From Streptomyces sp. NBC_00370 (GTDB lineage Bacteria; Actinomycetota; Actinomycetes; Streptomycetales; Streptomycetaceae), in NCBI RefSeq assembly GCF_036084755.1, contig NZ_CP107968.1, forward strand, positions 5,294,501-5,358,500: a stretch of DNA of 64,000 nucleotides, given 5' to 3'. A program made the translations under genes and the position numbers. The notes under the pieces were generated by a model. That model was not told the DNA's origin, did no database searches, and worked only from the letters and a program-made list of their open reading frames with translations. Every line of letters starts with the position of its first letter. Position 1 is the stretch's first letter. Of this stretch, positions 8,274 through 16,784 are shown in pieces.

Positions 8274-9872
8274 GTGCCAGCAGCGCCCCCCGCCGCCCCC
8301 GAGATCGCCACTCCCGACGCCGTCCTGGTCGTCGATTTCGGCGCGCAGTACGCCCAGCTCATCGCCCGTCGGGTGCGTGAGGCCCGGGTCTACAGCGAGA
8401 TCGTCCCGTCCACGATGCCGGTGGCCGAGATGCTGGCCAAGAACCCCCGGGCGATCATCCTCTCCGGCGGCCCCTCCTCCGTGTACGCGGAGGGCGCCCC
8501 GCGCCTGGACCCCGCGATCTTCGAGGCGGGCGTGCCGGTCTTCGGCATGTGCTACGGCTTCCAGCTGATGGCGACGGCCCTCGGCGGGACCGTCGACAAC
8601 TCGGGTGCGCGCGAGTACGGCCGCACCGGACTGCATGTCTCCAAGACCGGCTCCACCCTCTTCGAGGGCACCCCGGCGGAGCAGCCCGTCTGGATGTCGC
8701 ACGGCGACGCCTGCTCGGCGGCCCCGGCCGGTTTCACCGTGACCGCGTCCACCGACGTCGTCCCGGTCGCCGCCTTCGAGAACGACGAGAAGAAGCTGTA
8801 CGGCGTCCAGCACCACCCCGAGGTGCTGCACTCGACCTACGGCCAGCAGGTCCTTGAGCACTTCCTCTACCGGGGCGCCGGCATCGAGCCGACCTGGACC
8901 ACGGCCAACGTCGTGGACGAGCAGGTCGCGCTGATCCGCGAGCAGGTCGGCACCAAGCGCGCCATCTGCGGGCTGTCCGGCGGCGTCGACTCGGCGGTGG
9001 CGGCCGCGCTCGTACAGAAGGCCATCGGTGCCCAGCTGACCTGCGTGTACGTCGACCACGGCCTGATGCGCAAGGGCGAGACCGAGCAGGTCGAGAAGGA
9101 CTTCGTCGCCGCCACGGGCGTGCAGCTCAAGGTCGTCGACGCGGAGGAGCGCTTCCTCACCGCGCTCAAGGGGGTCTCCGACCCCGAGCAGAAGCGCAAG
9201 ATCATCGGCCGTGAGTTCATCCGCGTCTTCGAGCAGGCCCAGGCCGAGATCGTCGCCGAGGCGGGCGCCGAGGGCGAGGACGTCGCGTTCCTCGTCCAGG
9301 GCACCCTCTACCCCGACGTGGTCGAGTCCGGCGGCGGCACCGGCACCGCCAACATCAAGTCGCACCACAACGTCGGCGGCCTGCCCGACGACATCGAGTT
9401 CCAGCTGATCGAACCGCTGCGCCAGCTGTTCAAGGACGAGGTCAGGATGGTCGGCCAGCAGCTCGGCCTGCCGGAGGAGATCGTCCAGCGCCAGCCGTTC
9501 CCGGGTCCCGGCCTCGGCATCCGCATCGTCGGGGACGTCACCCGCGAACGCCTCGACCTGCTGCGCGAGGCGGACGCCATCGCCCGCGAGGAGCTGACGG
9601 CGGCCGGCCTGGACCGTGACATCTGGCAGTGCCCCGTGGTCCTCCTCGCCGACGTCCGCTCGGTCGGCGTCCAGGGTGACGGCCGCACCTACGGCCACCC
9701 GATCGTGCTCCGCCCGGTCTCCTCGGAAGACGCGATGACCGCCGACTGGTCCCGCCTGCCGTACGAGGTACTGGCGAAGATCTCGACCCGGATCACGAAC
9801 GAGGTGGCCGAGGTCAACCGCGTGGTCCTGGACGTGACGAGCAAGCCGCCGGGCACGATCGAGTGGGAGTGA
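8274..9872 (+). CDS. guaA: GMP synthase (glutamine-hydrolysing)
   Basis: GMP synthetase of 532 residues converts XMP to GMP with ATP and glutamine, the last step of guanylate synthesis. The N-terminal class I glutamine amidotransferase domain (about residues 15-205) has GGPSSV, the nucleophile in GMCYGFQ and the His-Glu of HHPEV. The ATP pyrophosphatase domain has the PP-loop SGGVDSAV near residue 235. The C-terminal dimerisation domain ends in KPPGTIEWE. GTG 8274 follows GGAAGG; an upstream TTG at 8250 has no usable ribosome-binding site. A TAGAAT hexamer at 8224-8229 is a plausible -10. The stop codon lies in a 16-bp tandem repeat. Confidence 0.97.
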   Translation: MPAAPPAAPEIATPDAVLVVDFGAQYAQLIARRVREARVYSEIVPSTMPVAEMLAKNPRAIILSGGPSSVYAEGAPRLDPAIFEAGVPVFGMCYGFQLMATALGGTVDNSGAREYGRTGLHVSKTGSTLFEGTPAEQPVWMSHGDACSAAPAGFTVTASTDVVPVAAFENDEKKLYGVQHHPEVLHSTYGQQVLEHFLYRGAGIEPTWTTANVVDEQVALIREQVGTKRAICGLSGGVDSAVAAALVQKAIGAQLTCVYVDHGLMRKGETEQVEKDFVAATGVQLKVVDAEERFLTALKGVSDPEQKRKIIGREFIRVFEQAQAEIVAEAGAEGEDVAFLVQGTLYPDVVESGGGTGTANIKSHHNVGGLPDDIEFQLIEPLRQLFKDEVRMVGQQLGLPEEIVQRQPFPGPGLGIRIVGDVTRERLDLLREADAIAREELTAAGLDRDIWQCPVVLLADVRSVGVQGDGRTYGHPIVLRPVSSEDAMTADWSRLPYEVLAKISTRITNEVAEVNRVVLDVTSKPPGTIEWE

Positions 9873-9932
9873 CCTCCGACCCCCGGTGATCTCCGGTCCC
9901 GGTGACCTCGGACCCCGGTGACCTCGGACCCC
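9868..9932 (+). repeat. 16-bp tandem repeat across the guaA stop codon
   Basis: Two perfect copies of GGTGACCTCGGACCCC (9901-9916 and 9917-9932) are preceded by two diverged copies reaching back over the TGA stop. The next stretch, 9948-9987, also contains a duplicated TCGGGGTCAGGCCGG-like unit. Confidence 0.85.
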
Positions 9933-9975
9933 TGCCCGGCCTGTCCCCTCGGGGTCAGGCCGGCTCGTTTCGGGG

Positions 9976-10434
9976 TCAGGCCGGGTCGTTCTCGTCGAGG
10001 GTGAAGTCCGTGAAGTCGAAGCCCGGGGCCACCACACACGAGACCAGCGTCGGTTCCGTGCCGACCGGTTCGGCCGACTGCCAGGCGCCTGCCGGCACCA
10101 GCAGTTGGGGCTGTTCGCCCGCCTCGACCGACGGGCCGAGGATGTGCGGCTCCGCCGACGACGCGTCGTCGTCCGTGCCGCCGATGTGCAGCCGCAGCGG
10201 GCCTCCGCTGTGCCAGAGCCACAGTTCGTCGGAGCGCACCTTGTGGCGGCGGGAGCGCTCGCCGGGGTGCAGCAGGAAGTAGATGCCGGTCGCGAAGGCG
10301 CGCTCGCCCGGGTAGCCGGGCGGGGTCGCGGCCGTCGGGGTGCGCCAGGTTTCCTTGAACCAGCCGCCCTCGACGTGCTGTTCGAGACCGAGGAGCGCGA
10401 CCAGCGGTGAGATGTTGTCTGCCATGGCCGCCAT
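9976..10434 (-). CDS. Cupin-type protein (DUF985 / cupin_5 family)
   Basis: A 152-residue protein with the DUF985 cupin pattern: LxLExHxEGGWFKETWR near the start, a beta-barrel core containing YFLLHPGERSRRHKVRSDELWLWHSG, and an end in VAPGFDFTDFTL. The family adopts a cupin barrel, and several members resemble sugar epimerases, but no reaction is established here. The His and Glu residues of RRHKVRSDELW could line a metal or ligand pocket. ATG 10434 follows GGAAGG by 11 nt; an in-frame ATG nine bases later is the alternative. The gene is convergent with guaA and divergent from the membrane protein at 10577. Confidence 0.8.
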   Translation of the reverse strand: MAAMADNISPLVALLGLEQHVEGGWFKETWRTPTAATPPGYPGERAFATGIYFLLHPGERSRRHKVRSDELWLWHSGGPLRLHIGGTDDDASSAEPHILGPSVEAGEQPQLLVPAGAWQSAEPVGTEPTLVSCVVAPGFDFTDFTLDENDPA

Positions 10435-10576
10435 TGTGGTACGTGCCTTCCCGCGCAGGTCGGCGACCCGCGTCAACAACGTAATCGTGTCGTCACCCGC
10501 CACAGCCGGGAGGGCGGCCCGTACCCCCCGTTCCGTGCGGCACAATTCGCAAGCGGCACAAGGAAGTTCACCGGGC

Positions 10577-11875
10577 ATGGCGGACAGGGTGGGGAAGGCG
10601 GCATTCGGCGTGGCGGTGCAAGAGGCGCGACAGGGCACGCACGGCGGTGGCTGTATGTGCGGCGACTGCCCGCACGGGGCGCGGGAGGGACACCGGCAGG
10701 CGGTGGCCGCCTTCCTGGCCAAGCGGGAGGAACTGGCGGCGGGAGAAGGGCTGCCGGCCGCCGTCGCGCACTCGGCGGGGGCGTCCCGGCAGTGGGTCTC
10801 CGACGAACTCACCCAGTCGGCGCGGGCCGTGGCCGACCGCAGCAGGGAAGCGGGCGAAGCCTGGCTGCAGGCCGTCTGGCGCTACACGCTGTTCGCGGTG
10901 TGGGGCGGAGTCGTCGTCCTCGCGCTCGCCCAGGCGGCCACCGCCATCGGCGCCGGGTGGACCGTGGCGCGCACGGCGGGGCTGCTCGGCGCGCTCGTCG
11001 TCGGCGGGCTGCTCACCGGCGCCGCCGCGCTGCACCGCGCACGCGGCGGGCTGCTCGCGCCGCTGATCGGCGAGGACAACCGGCTCTCCACCTCGCGCGC
11101 CGTCGCCTCCGCCTGGGTGCTGTTCGTCGTCTTCGCCGTCCTCGTCCTCGCCCTCGAACTGGCCGGAGCCTCCGGGCACAAGGACCGCGACGCGCTCATC
11201 GACGGGCTCGAACTCGCCCGTGGCGCCGGGATCTTGACCGTCCTCGCGATCGTCTGCGCGATCGCCGTCGTCGTACGGCGCGTCGTCGCCGTACGGGTGC
11301 TGGCGCAGCGGCTGCAGAAGGTGCGCGCCGACCGGCCGCGCGCCGCCGATCTGCTCTGCGACGACGCGGGGCGCGGCAGTTTCACCGACGTGCAGTACGC
11401 GTTCGTCAACGCGGCGGCCGTCGTCTTCAGCGGCGTACGGCTCGCCAGGCGCCCCGAGCAACTGCCTGATCTGCCCTGGGCGCTGGCGCTGCTGGTCGCC
11501 GTCTCGGCCGCCACGTACTTCGCGGGCAAGTACACCGAGGGCGGCAGGCCCGTCGTGCTGTCCGTCGTACGGGCCAGGGAGGCCGGCGATCTGGACGCGC
11601 CCATCCGGACCGGTGACGACATCGAGATCCGGGGAGCCGGCTTCGTACCGCCGGGTGCCGGGACCCCCGACCGGCTCGCGAAGATGGTCGTACGGATCGG
11701 CGCCGTGCACGTGCACGTCCCGCTCGTCCCGGTATCGGGCGGTTTCGCCAACCCCTCGGACGCGGCGCTGACCGTGCCCGTACCGGTCGACGTGGAGCCC
11801 GGCGAGGTCGACGTGCAGGTGATCACGGCGGCCGGGGTGGAGACGAACAAGGTCACCGTGGACGTTCTCGACTGA
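10577..11875 (+). CDS. Multi-pass membrane protein with C-terminal TIG-like domain
   Basis: A 432-residue protein I do not recognise beyond its layout. Residues 1-90 are soluble and hold a clustered CMCGDCPHG motif that could bind zinc. Around 105-270 are four or five hydrophobic segments. A tail of about 100 residues reads as an IPT/TIG-like beta sandwich (GDDIEIRGAGFVPPGAG, closing with VQVITAAGVETNKVTVDVLD). The tail may lie outside the cell, but topology is not certain. ATG 10577 follows AAGGAAG. It is divergent from the cupin gene and is followed by a DoxX gene 100 bp later. It may sense or bind something at the membrane; there is no functional evidence. Confidence 0.7.
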   Translation: MADRVGKAAFGVAVQEARQGTHGGGCMCGDCPHGAREGHRQAVAAFLAKREELAAGEGLPAAVAHSAGASRQWVSDELTQSARAVADRSREAGEAWLQAVWRYTLFAVWGGVVVLALAQAATAIGAGWTVARTAGLLGALVVGGLLTGAAALHRARGGLLAPLIGEDNRLSTSRAVASAWVLFVVFAVLVLALELAGASGHKDRDALIDGLELARGAGILTVLAIVCAIAVVVRRVVAVRVLAQRLQKVRADRPRAADLLCDDAGRGSFTDVQYAFVNAAAVVFSGVRLARRPEQLPDLPWALALLVAVSAATYFAGKYTEGGRPVVLSVVRAREAGDLDAPIRTGDDIEIRGAGFVPPGAGTPDRLAKMVVRIGAVHVHVPLVPVSGGFANPSDAALTVPVPVDVEPGEVDVQVITAAGVETNKVTVDVLD

Positions 11876-11975
11876 GGGGTGAGCGTCGGCCGCGCCGTGT
11901 CCGTATGCATCAATGAGCACGCAGGGGAAAGCGGAACCTGCGGCCGCGGCGTGGGACACGAAGGGCAGGTCGGCC

Positions 11976-12500
11976 ATGACTCAGGACTACCGGACGGACA
12001 ACTACGGGACGATAGGCGGTGACCGGCAGGCGCAGGGGTGGCGGGAGAACTCCGTACGCTACGCGCTGCTGCCGCTCCGGCTGTTCCTCGGCATCACGTT
12101 CATCTACGCGGGCATCGACAAGCTGACCACCAGCGGCTTCTTCCAGGCGAGCGGCGCGGGCTCGGTCGGCGAGATGATGAACGGCGTGCGCGACAGCGCC
12201 GCCGTCCCCGCCCTGGTCGACCTGGCCCTCAAGAGCCCCGCCGGGTTCGGCTACGCCATCGCCTTCGGTGAACTCGCCGTCGGCCTCGGCACCCTCTTCG
12301 GGGTCCTCGGCCGGCTCGCCGCCTTCGGTGGCGCGCTGATCTCGCTGAGCCTGTGGCTGACGGTCAGCTGGCAGTCCACGCCGTACTACTACGGCAACGA
12401 CCTCGCCTACCTGATGGCATGGCTGCCGCTGGTACTGGCCGGCGCCCCGATGTTCTCCCTCGACGCCCTGTGGGCCTCGCGGCGCCGTCGGATGCGCTGA
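11976..12500 (+). CDS. DoxX family membrane protein
   Basis: A 174-residue DoxX-type protein with four hydrophobic helices. It shows the family hallmark PLRLFLGITFIYAGIDKL in the first helix and ELAVGLGTLFGVLGRLAA in the middle. DoxX proteins are integral membrane proteins, some linked to redox or thiol stress, with no settled activity here. ATG 11976 follows AGGGCAGG. An in-frame ATG at 11913 would add 21 residues without a ribosome-binding site. The 3' end overlaps the convergent small membrane gene at 12407 by 94 bp. Confidence 0.82.
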   Translation: MTQDYRTDNYGTIGGDRQAQGWRENSVRYALLPLRLFLGITFIYAGIDKLTTSGFFQASGAGSVGEMMNGVRDSAAVPALVDLALKSPAGFGYAIAFGELAVGLGTLFGVLGRLAAFGGALISLSLWLTVSWQSTPYYYGNDLAYLMAWLPLVLAGAPMFSLDALWASRRRRMR

Positions 12501-12670
12501 TGCCCCATCGCGACGACGGCGCTCAGGAACAGGCTGTCGCCGACGATCGTCAGGACCAGGAACCAGGGGACCTGCCAGGCGCCCGCCGCGTCGCCCGCGT
12601 AGACGGCGGCGGCGCCCAGCGCCGCGAGTCCTACGACCAGCCGGCCGGGTTTGGCGTCATGACGCGGCAC
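12407..12670 (-). CDS. Small two-helix membrane protein
   Basis: An 87-residue protein with two hydrophobic helices (LVVGLAALGAAAVYAGDAAG and WFLVLTIVGDSLFLSAVVAM) and a basic Arg-rich tail. GTG 12670 is chosen because GGTGGAGGT lies 5-6 nt upstream; this start lies 14 bp inside the 3' end of the PspC gene, typical of translational coupling. The 3' end overlaps the convergent DoxX gene by 94 bp. That is a long overlap, so the C-terminus or the gene itself is less secure. It is probably a partner of the PspC protein; function unknown. Confidence 0.55.
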   Translation of the reverse strand: MPRHDAKPGRLVVGLAALGAAAVYAGDAAGAWQVPWFLVLTIVGDSLFLSAVVAMGHQRIRRRREAHRASRENIGAPASTSGSHAIR

Positions 12671-14009
12671 GAGTGACCTCCACCTGGCCGAGGTCGACAT
12701 GGAGTCGCAGGACGAGCGAGCCGGCGGGACGGGAACCGGCCGGCGGCGGCAGCGTCCGCTGCCCCGCCCGGTCGTCCGTCACGAACCGGTCGGACGTGCC
12801 GCCGGGCAGCCGCAGATTGGCGAACCCCGTGGAGACGCGCACCTTCACCGTGGCGTCCGGCGGGACGATCACCCTGAGCCGGCCAAGACCGGCATCGGCG
12901 GACGTCACCACCGTCTGTCCGCGCGGGACGGTCAGCTTCCCCAGATCGAGCGTGCCGACGCCGTTGCCCAGCGTGTAGCCCGGCTTGACGGCCGCAGCCG
13001 ACGTCGCCGTCCAGTTCTGCCGGCTCCACTGCGTGCTGATGTCCTTGGGAACCGCCGCAGCCCCGGCGAGCAGCAGGGCGGTGACCACGGTCAGGAAAAT
13101 CGTGCCGAAGCCGGTACGGCCGAAGAGGCAGCTCACGGCGAGACCGAGACCGAAGACGCCGAGCGCCGCGCTCAGCCCGATCTGCAGGCTCGTCCCCAGC
13201 GGCTGCGTGTGCCAGGACAGGCCGGTGCCGAGGCCGACCGCGATCAGCGCGAGCACGAAGAGCAGACCGCCGATGGAGCGCGGCCCCCGCACCCGGGTGG
13301 CGCGGACCGGACCCCCGTACCGGTACCCCCCGTAGCGCTGGCCGGGCGGCGCGGTGTCCCTCGGGGCCGCGTCCTGCGGGCCCCAGAGGTAGCCGGTGGG
13401 CACCGGGCCCGTCGTACCGTCCTTGACGATCGGGTCCCGCCACCACGACGGGCTGCCAGGCGTCGGCGGCGCCTTGGTCTCCGGCGGCGCCTCGACCGTG
13501 TGCACGACAGGCGGCCGGGGCGCGGCGGGGTCCAGCGGCTGCCCCTGCGGTACGGCGCCGCGGCGGCGCTGGGACCAGACGGCGGAGCCGACGACGGCGA
13601 GCGACAGCAGCGCGGCGAAGCCGAGCGTGCCGCCGTTGCCCAGCATCGACAGGAACAGACCGCAGCCGATCAGGGCGAGCAGGACGGCGATGAGCGCGGC
13701 GCCGTCGACCCGGCCCGACAGCAGCCGGCGCGCCTCGTTCTCGTCCTCGCCCTCCATGGGGACGAGCAGCCAGGCGAAGCCGTAGAAGATCAGCCCGAGG
13801 CCGCCGGTCACCGACAGCACGCCGATGACGATCCGGAAGATGACCGGGTCGATGTCGCAGTACCGCCCGAGACCGCCGCAGACACCGGCCACCACCTTCT
13901 GGCGCGGGGCGCGGTGCAGCGGCGGCCGTGCGGGCGGCGCGGCCGGCGCGGGCGGCGTCTGCGGCGGGGGAGCCGGTTCGGCGACCGGGTGGGCGGGCGG
14001 CGGAGTCAT
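12657..14009 (-). CDS. PspC-domain membrane protein
   Basis: A 450-residue envelope protein. A proline-rich N-terminus of about 45 residues leads into a PspC domain (RQKVVAGVCGGLGRYCDIDPVIFRIV) and a transmembrane pair, then further hydrophobic segments. A C-terminal region of about 130 residues (from LDLGKLTV) resembles a beta-helical or DUF2154-like adhesin fold. PspC domains sense envelope stress in other bacteria. The gene is divergent from a PspC-domain kinase, and the spacer carries a perfect inverted repeat. ATG 14009 lacks a strong ribosome-binding site, so the start may lie slightly elsewhere. Confidence 0.82.
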   Translation of the reverse strand: MTPPPAHPVAEPAPPPQTPPAPAAPPARPPLHRAPRQKVVAGVCGGLGRYCDIDPVIFRIVIGVLSVTGGLGLIFYGFAWLLVPMEGEDENEARRLLSGRVDGAALIAVLLALIGCGLFLSMLGNGGTLGFAALLSLAVVGSAVWSQRRRGAVPQGQPLDPAAPRPPVVHTVEAPPETKAPPTPGSPSWWRDPIVKDGTTGPVPTGYLWGPQDAAPRDTAPPGQRYGGYRYGGPVRATRVRGPRSIGGLLFVLALIAVGLGTGLSWHTQPLGTSLQIGLSAALGVFGLGLAVSCLFGRTGFGTIFLTVVTALLLAGAAAVPKDISTQWSRQNWTATSAAAVKPGYTLGNGVGTLDLGKLTVPRGQTVVTSADAGLGRLRVIVPPDATVKVRVSTGFANLRLPGGTSDRFVTDDRAGQRTLPPPAGSRPAGSLVLRLHVDLGQVEVTRAAS

Positions 14010-14094
14010 ACGTCCATGGTGACGGCCCGCGGGGCGTGGCCGTACCGGAAGGGACCCTGGACGATCCCTGATTTTGACCACGCGCGGGCCGCCG

Positions 14095-14135
14095 GGGGCA
14101 TCAGGGTCGGCTCAGGGGCGCGACCCTGATGCCCC
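14095..14135. promoter_or_regulatory. Perfect 15-bp inverted repeat between divergent PspC genes
   Basis: Arms GGGGCATCAGGGTCG (14095-14109) and the exact complement (14121-14135) flank an 11-bp spacer in the intergenic region between two divergent PspC-domain genes. A half-site-like GACCCTGG also occurs near 14053. The arrangement suggests an operator for a dimeric regulator, possibly the LuxR-type regulator encoded next to the kinase. Confidence 0.6.
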
Positions 14136-14150
14136 GGGGCGGCCGTCCGT

Positions 14151-15488
14151 GTGACCATCAGTGGCATGCCAGCCGCCACGTCCGCCGCCGGAGCGACCTC
14201 TGCCCGTGGTTCCGCCCGTGGCTCCGCGCGCCCCTCGGCGCCCGAGGAGCCGCCGCAGCGCAAGCTCTACCGCAGCGCCGACGGCCGGCTGCTCGGCGGC
14301 GTCGCCCGCGGACTCGCCGGCCATCTCGGACTGCCGGTCGTCTGGGTCCGGCTGGTCTTCCTCGGCCTCTTCTTCGCCCAGGGCTTGGGCGCGCTGCTCT
14401 ACGCGGTGTTCTGGATCGTCGTCCCGCTGGGCGTCGGCGGCACGGCGGCGCAGCCGCGCTCGGTCTTCGAGACGGGCCCCGACGGCAAACGCCGGCTGCG
14501 CAAGCCCGACAAGGGGCAGGTCTTCGCCCTGATCGCGCTCGTCATCGGCGCCGGCATCTTCATCGGCAACGTCAATCTCGGCCGTGGCCACGCGGGCCGG
14601 TACATCTGGCCGGTGCTGCTCATCGCGGTGGGCGTGGTCCTGGTCTGGCGGCAGGCCGACAACGCGCGGCGGGCCCGCTGGGGCGAGATCGGCCGCCGCC
14701 GCCGGGTGCTGCAACTGGCGCGCGGTCTCGCGGGGGTGGCCCTCGTCGGGCTCGGGCTGACCGTCTTCGTGGTGGTACGCGGCTCGGCGGCGCAGTTCGG
14801 CAACGTCCTGACGGCGGCCATCGCCATCCTCGCCGGGGTGGGGCTGCTGGTCGGGCCCTGGCTGGTCCGGATGACCCAGGACCTGTCGGAGGAGCGGCTG
14901 ATGCGTATCCGCGCGCAGGAGCGCGCCGAAGTCGCCGCGCACGTCCACGACTCGGTGCTGCACACCCTCACCCTGATCCAGCGCAACGCGGACGACGGGG
15001 GCGAGGTCCGCAGGCTCGCCCGCGCCCAGGAGCGTGAGCTGCGCGCCTGGTTGTACAAACCGGAGGGCACGGGCAAGGACGAGGAGGACGAACCGACCAC
15101 GCTCGCCGACGCGGTGAAGAAGACGGCGGCCGAGGTCGAGGACTACCACGGCGTACCGATCGAGGTCGTCGTCGTCGGCGACTGCCCGCTCGACGACAAG
15201 CTGGCGGCGCAGCTCCAGGCCGCGCGCGAGGCGATGGTCAACGCGGCCAAGTACGGTGGCGAGGGGGGCGCGGTGCAGGTGTACGCGGAGGTCGAGGGCC
15301 GGACGGTCTTCATCTCCGTACGGGACCGCGGACCCGGGTTCGACCTGGACGCCGTACCCGACGACCGGATGGGAGTCCGCGAGTCGATCATCGGCCGGAT
15401 GCAGCGCAACGGCGGTACGGCCAGGCTGCGCGCGGTGCCGGACGGCGGCACCGAGGTCGAGCTGGAGATGGAACGGGCAGACGAATGA
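14151..15488 (+). CDS. PspC-domain sensor histidine kinase
   Basis: A 445-residue kinase with an N-terminal PspC domain (KLYRSADGRLLGGVARGLAGHLG) and about six hydrophobic segments to residue 250. A NarL-type dimerisation/phosphotransfer region follows with the acceptor histidine in AAHVHDSVLHTL. The HATPase domain has the N-box REAMVNAAKYGG and G-box RDRGPGFD. It should autophosphorylate and pass phosphate to the LuxR-type regulator directly downstream. The PspC fusion points to envelope or membrane stress as the input. GTG 14151 and ATG 14166 are both possible starts; neither has a clear ribosome-binding site. Confidence 0.88.
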   Translation: MTISGMPAATSAAGATSARGSARGSARPSAPEEPPQRKLYRSADGRLLGGVARGLAGHLGLPVVWVRLVFLGLFFAQGLGALLYAVFWIVVPLGVGGTAAQPRSVFETGPDGKRRLRKPDKGQVFALIALVIGAGIFIGNVNLGRGHAGRYIWPVLLIAVGVVLVWRQADNARRARWGEIGRRRRVLQLARGLAGVALVGLGLTVFVVVRGSAAQFGNVLTAAIAILAGVGLLVGPWLVRMTQDLSEERLMRIRAQERAEVAAHVHDSVLHTLTLIQRNADDGGEVRRLARAQERELRAWLYKPEGTGKDEEDEPTTLADAVKKTAAEVEDYHGVPIEVVVVGDCPLDDKLAAQLQAAREAMVNAAKYGGEGGAVQVYAEVEGRTVFISVRDRGPGFDLDAVPDDRMGVRESIIGRMQRNGGTARLRAVPDGGTEVELEMERADE

Positions 15489-15532
15489 GCAGCCGGGCGA
15501 CACGACCTGCGGACGATCGAGGGGCACACACC

Positions 15533-16234
15533 ATGAGCAGCGAGGACGTACAGGCCGAGAGCACGGGGGACGGCCGCAGGGTACGGGTCGTGCTCGTCGA
15601 CGACCACCGGATGTTCCGCACGGGCGTCCAGGCCGAGATCGGCCGTACGGAGGAGACGGGCGTCGAGGTCGTCGGCGAGGCGGCCGACGTGGACCAGGCG
15701 GTCACCGTCATCACGGCGACCCGCCCCGAGGTGGTCCTGCTCGACGTCCACCTCCCGGGCGGCGGCGGCGTCGAGGTCCTGCGCCGCTGCGCCCCCTTCA
15801 TGGCGGCGTCCGAGCACCAGGTCCGCTTCCTGGCCCTGTCGGTCTCGGACGCGGCCGAGGACGTCATCGGCGTGATCAGGGGCGGCGCCCGCGGCTACGT
15901 CACCAAGACGATCACCGGCACCGACCTGGTCGACTCGATCTTCCGCGTCCAGGACGGCGACGCGGTCTTCTCCCCCCGCCTGGCCGGCTTCGTCCTGGAC
16001 GCCTTCGCCTCGACGGACGCACCCCCGGTGGACGAGGACCTGGACCGCCTGACCCAACGCGAACGCGAGGTCCTGCGCCTGATCGCGCGCGGCTACGCGT
16101 ACAAGGAGATCGCGAAGCAGCTCTTCATCTCGGTGAAGACGGTCGAGTCGCACGTCTCGGCGGTCCTGCGCAAACTCCAGCTCTCCAACCGCCACGAACT
16201 GACCCGCTGGGCAACAGCCCGCCGCCTGGTCTGA
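15533..16234 (+). CDS. NarL/LuxR-type response regulator
   Basis: A 233-residue response regulator. The receiver domain has the acidic pair in VLVDDHRMF and the phospho-acceptor Asp in VVLLDVHLPGG. The C-terminal LuxR helix-turn-helix has LTQREREVLRLIARGYAYKEIA and VKTVESHVSAVLRKL. It pairs with the kinase ending 45 bp upstream. ATG 15533 follows GAGGGG with 8-nt spacing; an in-frame ATG at 15485 overlaps the kinase stop and would add 16 residues. The perfect inverted repeat at 14095 is a candidate target. The stop codon lies in a 15-bp tandem repeat. Confidence 0.9.
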   Translation: MSSEDVQAESTGDGRRVRVVLVDDHRMFRTGVQAEIGRTEETGVEVVGEAADVDQAVTVITATRPEVVLLDVHLPGGGGVEVLRRCAPFMAASEHQVRFLALSVSDAAEDVIGVIRGGARGYVTKTITGTDLVDSIFRVQDGDAVFSPRLAGFVLDAFASTDAPPVDEDLDRLTQREREVLRLIARGYAYKEIAKQLFISVKTVESHVSAVLRKLQLSNRHELTRWATARRLV

Positions 16235-16270
16235 CCGGTCCTGGTCTGACCGGTCCCGGTCCGAGCGGTC
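16226..16270 (+). repeat. 15-bp tandem repeat across the response-regulator stop
   Basis: Two perfect copies of CTGGTCTGACCGGTC (16226-16240 and 16241-16255) and a third with three changes. The TGA stop sits inside the first copy. Confidence 0.88.
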
Positions 16271-16277
16271 CCCGCGC

Positions 16278-16691
16278 TCAGTGTCGCGCGGGCTGTTGCG
16301 CGCAGTGCCAGGTTGTTGCTCTTGTGTGGCCCTGGGGGTCGCGTAGGACTCCTCTGATGCATTCGCCCGGGAGGGTGGCCAGGGTGCCGGTCAGTTCTGC
16401 CCGGCCGTGCTGGGTGCGTTCGGTGCCGAACCAGGCGGCGAAGGCCGTCAGGCGGTGGTCCTTGCGCTGGTAGCCCAGCTGGACGTCGGTGGCCGGGTGG
16501 CCGGGGCGTTGGGTGTAGCGGGTGGTGAAGGTGCCCTGCGCGCCGATCGGGCCCTCGATGCACAGGCGGCCTTCGGGGGTGTCGTCGCAGCCCGCCGGGG
16601 GTGCGCCTACCGGGGCCAGTACGAAGAACGCGGCCGCGACCAGGGCCAGCCCCGTCGCGCCGGCGGTGCTGCTTCGTCTCACGGCTCTCAC
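16278..16691 (-). CDS. Small secreted protein of unknown function
   Basis: A 137-residue protein with a clear Sec signal: basic MRAVRR, a hydrophobic stretch AGATGLALVAAAFFVL and an Ala/Pro-rich cleavage region. The mature part of about 100 residues has four cysteines (in AGCDD, RLCIE, GECIR and WHCAQ), suggesting two disulphides. PAGC could act as a weak lipobox, but it lacks the usual Leu. GTG 16691 follows AAGGGA. It converges with the response regulator and lies downstream of an NlpC/P60 gene in the same direction. No family recognised. Confidence 0.72.
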   Translation of the reverse strand: MRAVRRSSTAGATGLALVAAAFFVLAPVGAPPAGCDDTPEGRLCIEGPIGAQGTFTTRYTQRPGHPATDVQLGYQRKDHRLTAFAAWFGTERTQHGRAELTGTLATLPGECIRGVLRDPQGHTRATTWHCAQQPARH

Positions 16692-16784
16692 GGCTGTCCC
16701 TTCGCGGGCCTGCGGGTGTGCTGCCCGCCCATCGTGGCCCGGGGGACGGCCGGGGGCATCCCGGCATCAGCCGAACGAGAGGCC

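Noticed and set aside
8223..10037. 604-residue minus-strand open frame opposite guaA
   Set aside because: guaA motifs are complete on the plus strand and the antisense frame has no recognisable domain.
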